Of a DNA stretch of 64,000 bases, positions 46,132 to 54,671 are shown piece after piece; position 1 is the first letter of the stretch, and each line of letters opens with the position of its first letter. The notes under the pieces are model-generated. The model had not been told where the DNA came from. It saw only the letters and a program-made list of their open reading frames with translations, and made no database searches. Origin of the DNA: Nocardioides sp. (GTDB lineage Bacteria > Actinomycetota > Actinomycetes > Propionibacteriales > Nocardioidaceae); the NCBI RefSeq assembly GCF_030019515.1, contig NZ_JASEEQ010000003.1, positions 1 to 64,000 of the forward strand, written 5' to 3'. A program made the translations under genes and the position numbers.

Positions 46132-46210
46132 CTCCCCGGGTAGGAGTCGAACCTACGTCGCTAATCCTGATTCAAAGTCAGGCGGGCCCTGCCGGCAGAC
46201 CAACCGGGGA
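46132..46210 (-). tRNA. tRNA-Gln (anticodon UUG)
   Basis: A 79-nt cloverleaf on the minus strand. The acceptor stem TCCCCGG/CCGGGGA (7 bp) has the U1-A72 pair and discriminator G73 typical of glutamine. The anticodon arm is CCTGA-CTTTGAA-TCAGG, anticodon UUG (46173-46175). The T arm is GTAGG-TTCGACT-CCTAC. The variable loop is nine bases, slightly long. CCA is not encoded. glmU begins immediately downstream. Confidence 0.93.
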
Positions 46211-46326
46211 TAGATCCCCCAGGCTAGGGCAGGCCGCCCGGCTCGGGGGCTCGAGGCTCCCTGAGACCACCGCAGCCAACGCGCCGACCGCAACCACACC
46301 GTCTGCCGACCCACCCCGAGGGCGAT

Positions 46327-46374
46327 CCGCGGCCTGCGCGGCGACGAAGTCGACGCGCGAGACGCGGGCTAGCC
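46327..46374. repeat. 48-bp dispersed repeat, copy 2
   Basis: Partner of 20098-20144: five transitions and one 1-bp gap across 48 positions. Here its end contributes most of the TAGCCT -10 hexamer of the ligase gene. Confidence 0.7.
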
Positions 46375-46375
46375 T
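46370..46375 (+). promoter_or_regulatory. -10 element of a leaderless promoter (ligase)
   Basis: TAGCCT, then six bases, then the ATG at 46382. The hexamer overlaps the end of the dispersed repeat. Confidence 0.6.
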
Positions 46376-46381
46376 CGGGGC

Positions 46382-47497
46382 ATGCAGCTGCCGGTGATGC
46401 CGCCCGTCCAGCCGATGCTCGCGAAGTCGGTCAAGGGGATCCCCGACCCCGCCAAGCACGGCGGGCTGAGCTTCGAGCCCAAGTGGGACGGCTTCCGGTG
46501 CATCGTGTTCAAGGACGGCGACGAGGTCGAGCTGGCCAGCCGCAACACCAAGCCGCTGACCCGCTACTTCCCCGAGATGGTCGCCGCGATGCGCGAGCAG
46601 CTCCCTGACCGCTGCGTGCTGGACGGCGAGCTCTTCGTCGCGCTCCCCAACGACGAAGGGGGCGAGCGGCTCGAGTTCGAGGTGCTCCAGGAGCGGATTC
46701 ACCCGGCGCAGTCCCGGATCGAGACGCTGGCCGGGAGGACGCCCGCGTCGTACGTCGCGTTCGACCTGCTCGCCCTCGACGACGAGTCGTACGCCGAGCG
46801 GCCGTTCGCGGAGCGCCGGGCGGCGCTCGAGCGGGCCCTGGGCGACCTCGGCGGCCCCTGCTTCCTCACCCGCACCACCACCGACCCGGCCGAGGCCGAG
46901 GAGTGGTTCCACCAGTTCGAGGGCGCCGGCCTGGACGGCGTGGTCGCCAAGCCGCTGGGGGCGGCGTACCAGCAGAACGCCCGCACCATGCTCAAGATCA
47001 AGCACGAGCGCACCGCCGACGTGGTGGTCGCCGGCTACCGCGAGCACAAGACCAGCACCCCGGAGCGGCCGCTGCTCGGCAGCCTGCTGCTGGGGCTGTA
47101 CGGCGACGGCGAGCTGCAGCACGTCGGCGTGAGTGCCAGCTTCACCGCCGCCCGCCGCGCCGAGCTGATCGAGGAGCTCCAACCGCTCGTGGTCCCGATC
47201 GAGGACCACCCCTGGGGTCGCTGGCAGGAGTTCCTCACCGCGCCCCGCCAATCAAGCGGGGCCGACCGGGTGCCCGGCACCCAGAGCCGGTGGAGCCAGG
47301 GCAAGGACCTCTCGTTCACGCCGCTGCGCCCCGAGCGGGTCCTGGAGGTCGCCTACGACCACATGGAGGGCCGGCGGTTCCGCCACACCGCCCAGTTCCG
47401 CCGGTGGCGGCCCGACCGCGACCCGGAGTCGTGCGGGTACGACCAACTGGAGGAGCCGGTCGGCTACGACCTCGCTAGGATCTTGACCGTCGACTGA
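46382..47497 (+). CDS. ligC: ATP-dependent DNA ligase, LigC type
   Basis: A 371-residue ligase. The adenylated lysine is K34 in FEPKWDGFRC (motif I). Motif III is YVAFDLLALD, motif IV is GLDGVVAK and motif V is MLKIKHERT; a C-terminal OB domain follows. The length and order match the stand-alone mycobacterial LigC, which takes part in base-excision and stress-associated DNA repair. It is additional to the essential NAD-dependent ligase, not seen here. The start is set by the leaderless promoter. Confidence 0.93.
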   Translation: MQLPVMPPVQPMLAKSVKGIPDPAKHGGLSFEPKWDGFRCIVFKDGDEVELASRNTKPLTRYFPEMVAAMREQLPDRCVLDGELFVALPNDEGGERLEFEVLQERIHPAQSRIETLAGRTPASYVAFDLLALDDESYAERPFAERRAALERALGDLGGPCFLTRTTTDPAEAEEWFHQFEGAGLDGVVAKPLGAAYQQNARTMLKIKHERTADVVVAGYREHKTSTPERPLLGSLLLGLYGDGELQHVGVSASFTAARRAELIEELQPLVVPIEDHPWGRWQEFLTAPRQSSGADRVPGTQSRWSQGKDLSFTPLRPERVLEVAYDHMEGRRFRHTAQFRRWRPDRDPESCGYDQLEEPVGYDLARILTVD

Positions 47498-47530
47498 TCC
47501 GACTCACCCGGCCGGCCGAGGAGGCACCCC

Positions 47531-48112
47531 ATGTCCGAGAACTCCGCACCGAGCCCAGCCGAGAGCTCGTCCGGGGACTACGACGTCGTCCTCCTCGTCG
47601 AGCAGGCGCTGACCACCCGCGACGCGGCCCAGGTGCACTCGCTGCACGAGGACCTCGACGAGCCCGTGACCTACCACGTGCTGCTTCCCCTGGAGGACGC
47701 CGCGGCGCGCATCGAGTCCGCGATGGGCTCGCTGACCGCCGGCGACATGCTCGCCTCGCCGACCATGCCGATGGGCGAGGTCGACCTCGAGGCGGTGCGC
47801 AAGGACTGCGAGGAGCGCTCGGCCGCCGAGCTCGAGTCGACCCTCGAGGCGCTGCGCGCGAGCGGCGCCACCGCCGTCGGCGAGATCGTGACCGACCCGC
47901 CGATCGACGCGCTGGCGGCCAAGGTCGCCGCGGTCGACGGACGCGAGGCCATCATCTTGACCAGGCCGCACGTGGTCGCCGAGTTCTTCCACCTCGACTG
48001 GACGTCGAAGGCCCGGCGCCGGCTGGGCGTCCCGATCCTGCACCTCCTCGAGCACGAGAACTTCGACGAGCAGGCCGAGGGGTACGGCGACGAGGGTGTC
48101 ACGGGGCTCTGA
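47531..48112 (+). CDS. USP-fold-like conserved hypothetical protein
   Basis: A 193-residue acidic protein. A universal-stress-protein-like alpha/beta pattern is visible: DYDVVLLVEQALTTRD, ESTLEALRASGATAVGEIV and REAIILTRPHVVAEFFHLDW, then PILHLLEHE. No ATP-binding glycine motif is present. GAGGAGG lies six bases before the ATG. It is 33 bases downstream of ligC. Function is unknown. Confidence 0.75.
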   Translation: MSENSAPSPAESSSGDYDVVLLVEQALTTRDAAQVHSLHEDLDEPVTYHVLLPLEDAAARIESAMGSLTAGDMLASPTMPMGEVDLEAVRKDCEERSAAELESTLEALRASGATAVGEIVTDPPIDALAAKVAAVDGREAIILTRPHVVAEFFHLDWTSKARRRLGVPILHLLEHENFDEQAEGYGDEGVTGL

Positions 48113-48116
48113 CCGC

Positions 48117-48980
48117 GTGAAGCTCACCTCCCGGCTCCGGCGCCCCGCCGACGAGGCGCCGGCCGGCACCCCCGCGCCGCCGCCCGGCCCACCGCGGGGC
48201 GCGCCCGTGGCGGCGTACGCCGGCATCCTCGACGGCCACACCCTCTGGCTCGCGATCGAGGCGGCCCCGGGCACCCTCGCGCTGCGCGACGCCGCCGGCG
48301 AGGTGCACCCGCTGCCCAGCGACCTCGCCGAGCACGACCCGGCCTACCGTGACGTCCGCGCCGACCTGCTCGGGCTGCCCGGCGAGGACGAGACGGCGTA
48401 CGACGTGGTGCTGGTGCCGACCGGGGGCCGCGCGCCGCGCCTGGTCTGGGTCGCGCCGTTCCAGGCCGGCCCGACCCGGGTGCCGCCGTCCCCCGACGGC
48501 CGCTGGCAGCTCGGCCTGGGCCGCACCGACGAGGGGATGCTGCGGGTCCGGCGGTCCCGCCCGGCCCCCGGCCTCGACGTGGTCGACCTGACCGTGACCG
48601 AGGACGGCATCCGGATCACGCTCCCGGCGGGCGATCCGGACGACCCCGACGACGCCGACCACGCGGACGACCCCGCCGAGCTGCGGCTGGTCGAGGACGA
48701 CGCCGTGCTCGCCGCGTACCCGATCGCCCGCGACGGCGACCGGCGGGTGGCGGTGCTGACCGAGGCGGCGCTCCCGGAGGGCACCGGCCAGCTCGGCCGG
48801 CTGCTCGTCGGCGACCTGCCGCTGCGGCGCCGGGCGAACGACCTCGTCAACCCGAACCAGGCGGTGCTGCTGCCGGCGCTGTTCGGCGACGACCCCGACC
48901 TGGCCCGGCTGCGGCTGCGCTGGTCGCCCGAGGGCCACCTGGTCGGGCGGATCGTGGACCGCAACGAGGGCGAGGAGTAG
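48117..48980 (+). CDS. hypothetical protein upstream of the Stealth gene
   Basis: A 287-residue protein that I do not recognise. The first 35 residues are Pro/Ala/Arg-rich. The rest looks like two beta-sheet-rich domains with a low-complexity Asp-rich linker (DDPDDADHADDP, near residues 180-191), ending in LRWSPEGHLVGRIVDR. There is no signal peptide. The GTG is four bases after the preceding stop, and the GT4-Stealth gene begins ten bases after its own stop, so it is probably in the surface-glycan operon. Confidence 0.65.
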   Translation: MKLTSRLRRPADEAPAGTPAPPPGPPRGAPVAAYAGILDGHTLWLAIEAAPGTLALRDAAGEVHPLPSDLAEHDPAYRDVRADLLGLPGEDETAYDVVLVPTGGRAPRLVWVAPFQAGPTRVPPSPDGRWQLGLGRTDEGMLRVRRSRPAPGLDVVDLTVTEDGIRITLPAGDPDDPDDADHADDPAELRLVEDDAVLAAYPIARDGDRRVAVLTEAALPEGTGQLGRLLVGDLPLRRRANDLVNPNQAVLLPALFGDDPDLARLRLRWSPEGHLVGRIVDRNEGEE

Positions 48981-48990
48981 TGGACGCCAG

Positions 48991-51657
48991 ATGAGGATCG
49001 CCTACGTCGTCTTCAACCTCGACGGGATGGGCGGCACCTCCCGCTCCGCCATCACCCAGGCCAACGCCCTGGCCGGCGACCACGACGTGCGGCTGGTGAG
49101 CATCACCCGCAGCGCGGACCGGCCGCACTACGCCATCGACCCGAGGGTCGCCGTCGACTACCTCGCGGACGTGCGCGAGGACACCCTGGCCGAGGACGAC
49201 GCCGCGCGGGCGCTGAGCGAGCGCGAGTCGGTGCTGGTGCCGGCGCGCTGGGACGGCCAGTTCTCCGCGCTCACCGACGTCGCGATGAGCGCGGCGCTGC
49301 CCGGGCTGGACGCGGACGTGGTCGTCACCGTGACGCCCGCACTGCTGGCCGCGGTGACCCAGCTGGTGCCGGACCGCGCGATCCTGGTCCACCAGGAGCA
49401 CCGCTCCTCCTCCGACCGCACCTCGGGGCTGGAGCCGCTGCTGGCGTTCGCGCCGCGCGCCGACGTCGTCGCGATGCTCACCGGGGCGACCGCGGACTGG
49501 CTGCGCGACCAGCTGGGCGACCTCACCCCCGAGGTCGTCGTCATGCCCAACCCGCTGCCGCTCGGCTTCACCCCGCGCTCGCGGCTCGACGGTCGCCTGA
49601 TCGTCTCGGCCGGCCGGCTGGCGGCCGAGAAGCAGTTCACCAAGCTGGTGCTGGCCTTCGGCGAGGTCGCCGACCGGCTGCCCGGCTGGCGGCTGCGGAT
49701 CCTCGGCGACGGCGGCCAGCGCAACGAGCTGCGCCGGCGGGCCCGCAAGCTCGGACTCTACGACCGGCTCGAGCTGCCGGGCAGCACGACCGACATGGCC
49801 GGCGAGTGGGCGAAGGCGAGCATCGCCGCGCTCACCTCGCGGGCCGAGGGCTTCCCGCTCGTCCTCCAGGAGGCGATGGCCGCCGGCGTCCCCGTGGCCA
49901 GCTTCGACTGCCCGTCCGGGCCGCGCGAGATCATCGAGCACGAGGTCAACGGCCTGCTCGTCGCCCCCGAGTCGGTGGCCGGGATGGCGAGCGCCCTGCT
50001 GCGGCTCGCCACCGACGACGACCTGCGGGCGCGGCTCGGCGCCGGCGCCCTGCACTCCTCACGGCAGTACGACGCCCGCGCGCTGGCCGAGCAGTGGGTC
50101 GGGATCTTCGCCGACGCGCGGGCCCGTCGCGGCGCGCTCGGCCGGGTGGCGGCCCGGATCGGCGCCCCCCGCAGGCGGGCCGTCGCGCCGGAGCCGGCGG
50201 CGGACATCAGCGGCGTCACCCCCGCGCAGGCGCGGCAGGCCGCGCTGGCGGCGGCCGTCGCCGCGGCCCGGTCCGCGACCGAGGAGTGGCTGGTGATCCC
50301 CGAGCACGAGACGGCGGCGCCGGCCGTCGTGGTGCCGATGACCGCCCGCGACGCGGTGCTCGCCGCGCTCGCCGAGGCCGAGCTGCCGGCGTACCTCTCG
50401 CTGCGCGAGCCGGCCGACCAGGGCTGGCCGGAGCGGAGCGGCCCGGTCGCCCGGATGGCGACCGAGCTGCGCCGCGGCCGGACCGGGTCGGTGTTCCTCG
50501 AGCCCTGGCCGGACGACGGCGACGACGCGAGCGTCCTCGGGCAGGGGTGCGGGGTCGGGCTGGAGTTCTGGGAGGCCAGCATCGACGACGAGCTCGTCGC
50601 GACGCGGCCGAACCGCTACACCCGACGGATCCCGCGCGGCACCCCCACGGTGGACGCCGAGATCGGCGGCGTCGCCGTACGCACGCTGCCGCTGATGACC
50701 GAGCGCACCGTCAACGAGTGCGGCTTCCCGATCGACGTCGTCTACACGTGGGTCGACGGCAACGACCCGGTGTGGAACGCGGCGCGCGAGGACCGGCTGG
50801 CCCGGCTCAGCGGCACCGCCCTGACCCGCGAGTCCAGCGGGCGGGCCCGCTTCGTGTCCCGCGACGAGCTGCGCTACTCGATGCGCAGCGTGCACCTGTT
50901 CGCGCCGTGGGTCCGTCGCATCCACCTCGTCACCGCCGGCCAGGTGCCCGACTGGCTGGACGCCTCGCACCCGTCGATCCGGGTCGTCGACCACGCCGAG
51001 ATCCTCCCGGCCGCGGCGCTGCCGACGTTCAACTCCCACGCGATCGAGACGGCACTGCACCACGTGCCGGACCTGACCGAGCACTTCGTCTACCTCAACG
51101 ACGACGTCTTCCTCGGCCGCCCGGTGCGGCCCGAGATCTTCTTCAGCCCCGCCGGGCTGTTCGCGGCGTTCATGTCAACCACCCAGGTCGGGCTCGAGGA
51201 CGTGCCCGGCGCCGCGCCGTTCCTCAAGGCCGCCTGGAACAACCGGCACCTGCTGCAGGACGCGTTCGGCGTCGTCAGCACCAACAACCTCGCGCACACG
51301 CCGCACCCCCACCGACGCTCGGTGCTCGACGAGGTCGAGCGGCGCTTCCCCGAGGCGGTCGCGGCGACCGCGGCGGCGCCGTTCCGCTCCGACACCGACG
51401 TGTCGATGCTCAGCTCGCTCGCACAGCACTACGGCCTGGCGACCGGCACGGCCCACGTCGCCGACGCCGCCTTCGAGTTCGTCAACCTCAGCAACAGCGA
51501 CCTCGCCCACCAGCTCAACCAGCTGATGCGGCGCCAGCAGGACTTCTTCTGCCTCGGCGACCACCACGACTACGCGATGGTCACGGCCCGCCTGGACCGG
51601 GAGCTCGCGGCGTTCTTCTCGGCGTACTTCCCGGTCGCCGCGCCCTGGGAGAAGTAG
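48991..51657 (+). CDS. GT4 glycosyltransferase fused to a Stealth sugar-phosphate transferase
   Basis: An 888-residue two-domain enzyme. Residues about 1-380 form a GT4/GT-B glycosyltransferase (MRIAYVVFNLDGMGGTSRS, then SAGRLAAEKQFTKLVLAF and the E-x7-E region EGFPLVLQEAMAAG). Residues about 581-888 hold the four Stealth conserved regions: IDVVYTWVDGNDPVWN (581), SRDELRYSMRSVHLFAPW (623) with YLNDDVFLG (about 700), a third near 765, and the last with DHHDYAM (about 855). Stealth proteins transfer hexose-1-phosphate to make capsule or cell-wall polysaccharides linked by phosphodiesters. The fusion joins polymer synthesis steps in one chain. Confidence 0.9.
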   Translation: MRIAYVVFNLDGMGGTSRSAITQANALAGDHDVRLVSITRSADRPHYAIDPRVAVDYLADVREDTLAEDDAARALSERESVLVPARWDGQFSALTDVAMSAALPGLDADVVVTVTPALLAAVTQLVPDRAILVHQEHRSSSDRTSGLEPLLAFAPRADVVAMLTGATADWLRDQLGDLTPEVVVMPNPLPLGFTPRSRLDGRLIVSAGRLAAEKQFTKLVLAFGEVADRLPGWRLRILGDGGQRNELRRRARKLGLYDRLELPGSTTDMAGEWAKASIAALTSRAEGFPLVLQEAMAAGVPVASFDCPSGPREIIEHEVNGLLVAPESVAGMASALLRLATDDDLRARLGAGALHSSRQYDARALAEQWVGIFADARARRGALGRVAARIGAPRRRAVAPEPAADISGVTPAQARQAALAAAVAAARSATEEWLVIPEHETAAPAVVVPMTARDAVLAALAEAELPAYLSLREPADQGWPERSGPVARMATELRRGRTGSVFLEPWPDDGDDASVLGQGCGVGLEFWEASIDDELVATRPNRYTRRIPRGTPTVDAEIGGVAVRTLPLMTERTVNECGFPIDVVYTWVDGNDPVWNAAREDRLARLSGTALTRESSGRARFVSRDELRYSMRSVHLFAPWVRRIHLVTAGQVPDWLDASHPSIRVVDHAEILPAAALPTFNSHAIETALHHVPDLTEHFVYLNDDVFLGRPVRPEIFFSPAGLFAAFMSTTQVGLEDVPGAAPFLKAAWNNRHLLQDAFGVVSTNNLAHTPHPHRRSVLDEVERRFPEAVAATAAAPFRSDTDVSMLSSLAQHYGLATGTAHVADAAFEFVNLSNSDLAHQLNQLMRRQQDFFCLGDHHDYAMVTARLDRELAAFFSAYFPVAAPWEK

Positions 51658-51660
51658 CCG

Positions 51661-52644
51661 TCAACGGCCCCGGAGCCGCTCCTCGAGCCGAGCGATCCGC
51701 TTGTCGCGGTTGGCCAGCTTGCGGTTGAGGTTGCGGCGCACCCGCCCGACCTGGGCGGTGGTCTCGTCGAGGGCGAGGGCGGCCGCGAACTCGTAGAGCT
51801 CGACGTACGTCGCCCGCAGCGCCTGGAGCTCCGCGACCGCGGCCTCGTCGTGGGGGCTGGTGACCAGGGTGTTCATCGCCGTCCAGGTCCGCTCGGCGAG
51901 GTCGCGCAACCGGGGCGCGACCTCCAGGTCGTCCCAGGTGACCTGCGAGCGGTTCAGCCGCTGGTCGACGAAGTCGTCGACCGGGTGCGGCGCGGCCAGG
52001 TCGCCGTCGTAGCTGATCGCCAGCTGCTCGCCGGCCCGGGCCATCGCCGCGCGCCAGTCGCCGACCAGGTCGGCGTACGGGACGAACGCCCGGCGGTGGC
52101 CGCGGGTCGCGCGCTCGGTCTCGAAGGCGGCGTTCACCCAGGCGGCGACGTTCGTGGTCTCCCGCTGGCGGCGGAAGGCCGGCGTCTGCTCGGTGAGGTA
52201 CGCCGTGTCGCGGCTGCGCACCACCTCGGTGGGGTGCCGCAGCATGGTGAGCGTGGTGACCTCGGCGCCCAGCCCCCCGGCCACCCGCAGCCACAGGTCG
52301 TGCACCCAGAACTCGCGGGGATCCTTGATCACGACCTGTGGGTGGTCTAGCTGGCCCGCCAGCCAGTCGTGCAGCCGCTGCTCGACCTCCGGCGTCACCG
52401 CCTCAGCGGCCCGGTCGGTCGCGGTCGGGCGGGAGTCGATGGTGCGCACCGGGATCGGGTTGAGCAGCTCCTTGTGGAACTCGGTCACCCACAGCGGCTC
52501 GTAGTAGCCGCGCGGGTTGGACTCGTCGGCCTCGACCTCCGGCTGCGGGACGTGCAGGCCCAGGCGCTTGAGCGTGCCGGCGACGCTGCTGGTGCCGCTG
52601 CGCCCGGAGCCGGTGACGATCACGAGCTTCGCGTTGGTGGGCAC
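51661..52644 (-). CDS. sulfotransferase family protein
   Basis: A 327-residue PAPS-type sulfotransferase. The 5'-phosphosulfate loop is VTGSGRSGTSSVAG (about 10-23). The 3'-phosphate region is MLRHPTEVVRSRDTAY (about 154). A coiled-coil Arg/Lys-rich C-terminus follows. The GTG start is supported by TAGCCT six bases upstream. It converges with the GT4-Stealth gene with a three-base gap between stops, suggesting the two modify the same surface glycan. The product of PAPS use would be cleared by the CysQ-like enzyme at 38821-39600. Confidence 0.85.
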   Translation of the reverse strand: MPTNAKLVIVTGSGRSGTSSVAGTLKRLGLHVPQPEVEADESNPRGYYEPLWVTEFHKELLNPIPVRTIDSRPTATDRAAEAVTPEVEQRLHDWLAGQLDHPQVVIKDPREFWVHDLWLRVAGGLGAEVTTLTMLRHPTEVVRSRDTAYLTEQTPAFRRQRETTNVAAWVNAAFETERATRGHRRAFVPYADLVGDWRAAMARAGEQLAISYDGDLAAPHPVDDFVDQRLNRSQVTWDDLEVAPRLRDLAERTWTAMNTLVTSPHDEAAVAELQALRATYVELYEFAAALALDETTAQVGRVRRNLNRKLANRDKRIARLEERLRGR

Positions 52645-52650
52645 CCGAGG

Positions 52651-52656
52651 AGGCTA
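52651..52656 (-). promoter_or_regulatory. -10 element of a leaderless promoter (sulfotransferase)
   Basis: TAGCCT on the minus strand, six bases before the GTG at 52644, overlapping the end of the tsaE fusion gene. Confidence 0.55.
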
Positions 52657-53583
52657 TCCGAGGGCCCGGAAGGACAGCGCGTGCCACCGCGGCCCGACCG
52701 GGGTCAGCTCGACGCGCCGCGGGTCGAGCCCCTCCGCGCCCTCCTCCTCGCCGCGGACGATCACGACCTCGAGGCGCGACTCCGCCAGGCCCTCGGCGAG
52801 TCCCTCGCCCCACTCGACCACCGTGACGGCGTCGTCGAGGGAGGCGTCCAGGTCGAGGTCGTCGAGCTCGTCGAGGCCGCCGAGCCGGTAGGCGTCCACG
52901 TGCACGAGGTCGGGGCCCCCGACCAGGGACGGGTGCACGCGCGCGATCACGAACGTCGGGGAGGTGACGTCGCCGCGCACGCCGAGCCCGGCACCCAGAC
53001 CCTGCGTGAACGTCGTCTTGCCCGCACCGAGCTCGCCGGTCAGCACGATCAGGTCGCCGGCGGCGAGCTGGCCGGCCAGCGACCGGCCCAGGCCGCGCAT
53101 CGCGTCGGCGTCCGGCGCCTGGAAGGCGTGGGTGCGCAACGGCCGGCGCAGCTCGACGTTGGGCGAGGCGCGCCGGATCTCGCGGAACCCCTGCCGCTGC
53201 CAGAAGCGGATGGTCCTCGGCAGCTCCTCGCGGGCGACCACGGTGAGGTCCTCGGACCCGTCGGCGGCCTCCACCGCGGCCTCGATCAGCGCGGCCGCGA
53301 CGCCGTGACCCTGCGCGGCCGGGACGACGCCGAACCGGCGCAGGTACGTCGTGCTTCCGACCGGGTCGAGCACGAGCGCGCCCACCGGCGCGTCGTCGAG
53401 GCAGGCGAGCAGCCCGCCGTGCGCGGCCAGCCGGTCCTTGATCGACCCCTCGGTCTCGCTCAGCGCAGCAGCGGGCGGGTCCAGCGGCGGGCGCGCCTGG
53501 AACGCGGCGAGCACGACCTCGAGCACCTGCGCGGCGGACTCGGGGCCGACCCGGTGGATGCTCAGCAGCGGGCGGCCCGTCAC
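52654..53583 (-). CDS. tsaE: GNAT acetyltransferase-TsaE fusion protein
   Basis: A 309-residue fusion. Residues 1-150 are a GNAT domain (motif A RRFGVVPAAQGHGVAAAL at 82-99, then FWQRQGFREI). Residues 150-309 are TsaE, the P-loop ATPase of the threonylcarbamoyl-adenosine (t6A) tRNA complex: Walker A GELGAGKT (183-190), then TSPTFVIARVHP, HVDAYRLGGLDEL and VVEWGEGL. TsaE works with TsaB and TsaD, which are not in this window. The GTG overlaps the upstream hydrolase stop (GTGA). The GNAT domain may do a RimI-like or an unrelated acetylation. Confidence 0.87.
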   Translation of the reverse strand: MTGRPLLSIHRVGPESAAQVLEVVLAAFQARPPLDPPAAALSETEGSIKDRLAAHGGLLACLDDAPVGALVLDPVGSTTYLRRFGVVPAAQGHGVAAALIEAAVEAADGSEDLTVVAREELPRTIRFWQRQGFREIRRASPNVELRRPLRTHAFQAPDADAMRGLGRSLAGQLAAGDLIVLTGELGAGKTTFTQGLGAGLGVRGDVTSPTFVIARVHPSLVGGPDLVHVDAYRLGGLDELDDLDLDASLDDAVTVVEWGEGLAEGLAESRLEVVIVRGEEEGAEGLDPRRVELTPVGPRWHALSFRALG

Positions 53584-54671
53584 CGCGGCTCCACCGCTCC
53601 ACTGGCCTCCAGCATCCGGTCGAGCTCGCCGTTGACCTCGTCGTACCGCTCGAGGATCACCAGGTGCCCGGCGCCGTGGCACTCGAGCAGGGTGGAGCCG
53701 TCGACCCAGGCGTGCAGCTTGCGGCTGTGCCCGATCGAGGTGAGCCGGTCGGCGGTGCCGCAGATGACCGCGGTCGGCACCTTCGAGAGCACCCCGACGG
53801 CGTGGAACTTGTCGAGGGTGCCGAAGCCGGGGAAGAACTCCGCGACCACCTCGAACGGCGTCGCCGACAGCATCCGGTCCACGAACTCGACGTAGCTGAC
53901 CGGCACGGCGTCGCCGAACGCCAGCTCGTCGGTCGCGACCAGCGCGACGTTGCGGCCCAGCTTGCGCAGGCCGTCGACCGCCCGGTGCCCGCGTGCGAGC
54001 GTCGAGACGCCCCGGTGGACCATCCCGGCGCCGGCCCAGGTGGGCACCATCGGGAACAGGATCCGGCTGGGGTCCAGCCCGCCCGCGGTGGTGGAGATCA
54101 GCGCGGTGCCGACGACCCGGTCGCCGAACAGCTCGGGGTGCTCCTCGGCCAGCGCGACGATCGTCATCCCGCCCATCGAGTGGCCGACCAGCACCACGGG
54201 CCCCTCCGGCGCGACGGCGTCGAGAACGGTCAGCAGGTCCCGGCCGAGCTGCTCGATGGTCGCGTTGCCCAGCGGCGAGCGGCCGGACCGGCCGTGGGAG
54301 CGCTGGTCGTAGAACACGGTGCGCACCCGGCCGCGATAGTGCTCGCGCTGGAAGTGCCAGCAGTCCAGGTTCAGCGCGTAGCCGTGGCAGAAGACGACCG
54401 TCACCGGCGGGCGCCGGCGGCGCAGCCGGCCACCCGATCGCGGGGCTCGGGTCGCCGCGTCCGCGTCCGGCTCGTCGACCTCGACGTGCAGCGGCGTGCC
54501 GTCGTCGGCCACCACGGTCACCGGCTCCGAGCGGAGCGAGCCGAAGGCCGGGGTGTCACCCGGGGAGCGGCGGGCGATGGCCCGGCGCTGCCGGGCGATC
54601 CCGACGCCGGCGCCCGCGGCGATGCCGGCCGCGGTCGCGGTGGCACCGATCAGGTGCGTGCGGAGCCTCAC
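53580..54671 (-). CDS. alpha/beta hydrolase
   Basis: A 363-residue hydrolase. The N-terminal hydrophobic segment (HLIGATATAAGIAAGAGVGI) may anchor or export it. The oxyanion region is CHGYALNLDCWHF, the nucleophile elbow is LVGHSMGGMT, the acid is likely the Asp in CGTADRLT, and the catalytic His is in CHGAGHLVI. The GTG overlaps the alr stop by four bases, and tsaE overlaps its end. The substrate is unknown; this alr-hydrolase-tsaE order is widespread in actinobacteria. Confidence 0.88.
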   Translation of the reverse strand: MRLRTHLIGATATAAGIAAGAGVGIARQRRAIARRSPGDTPAFGSLRSEPVTVVADDGTPLHVEVDEPDADAATRAPRSGGRLRRRRPPVTVVFCHGYALNLDCWHFQREHYRGRVRTVFYDQRSHGRSGRSPLGNATIEQLGRDLLTVLDAVAPEGPVVLVGHSMGGMTIVALAEEHPELFGDRVVGTALISTTAGGLDPSRILFPMVPTWAGAGMVHRGVSTLARGHRAVDGLRKLGRNVALVATDELAFGDAVPVSYVEFVDRMLSATPFEVVAEFFPGFGTLDKFHAVGVLSKVPTAVICGTADRLTSIGHSRKLHAWVDGSTLLECHGAGHLVILERYDEVNGELDRMLEASGAVEPR

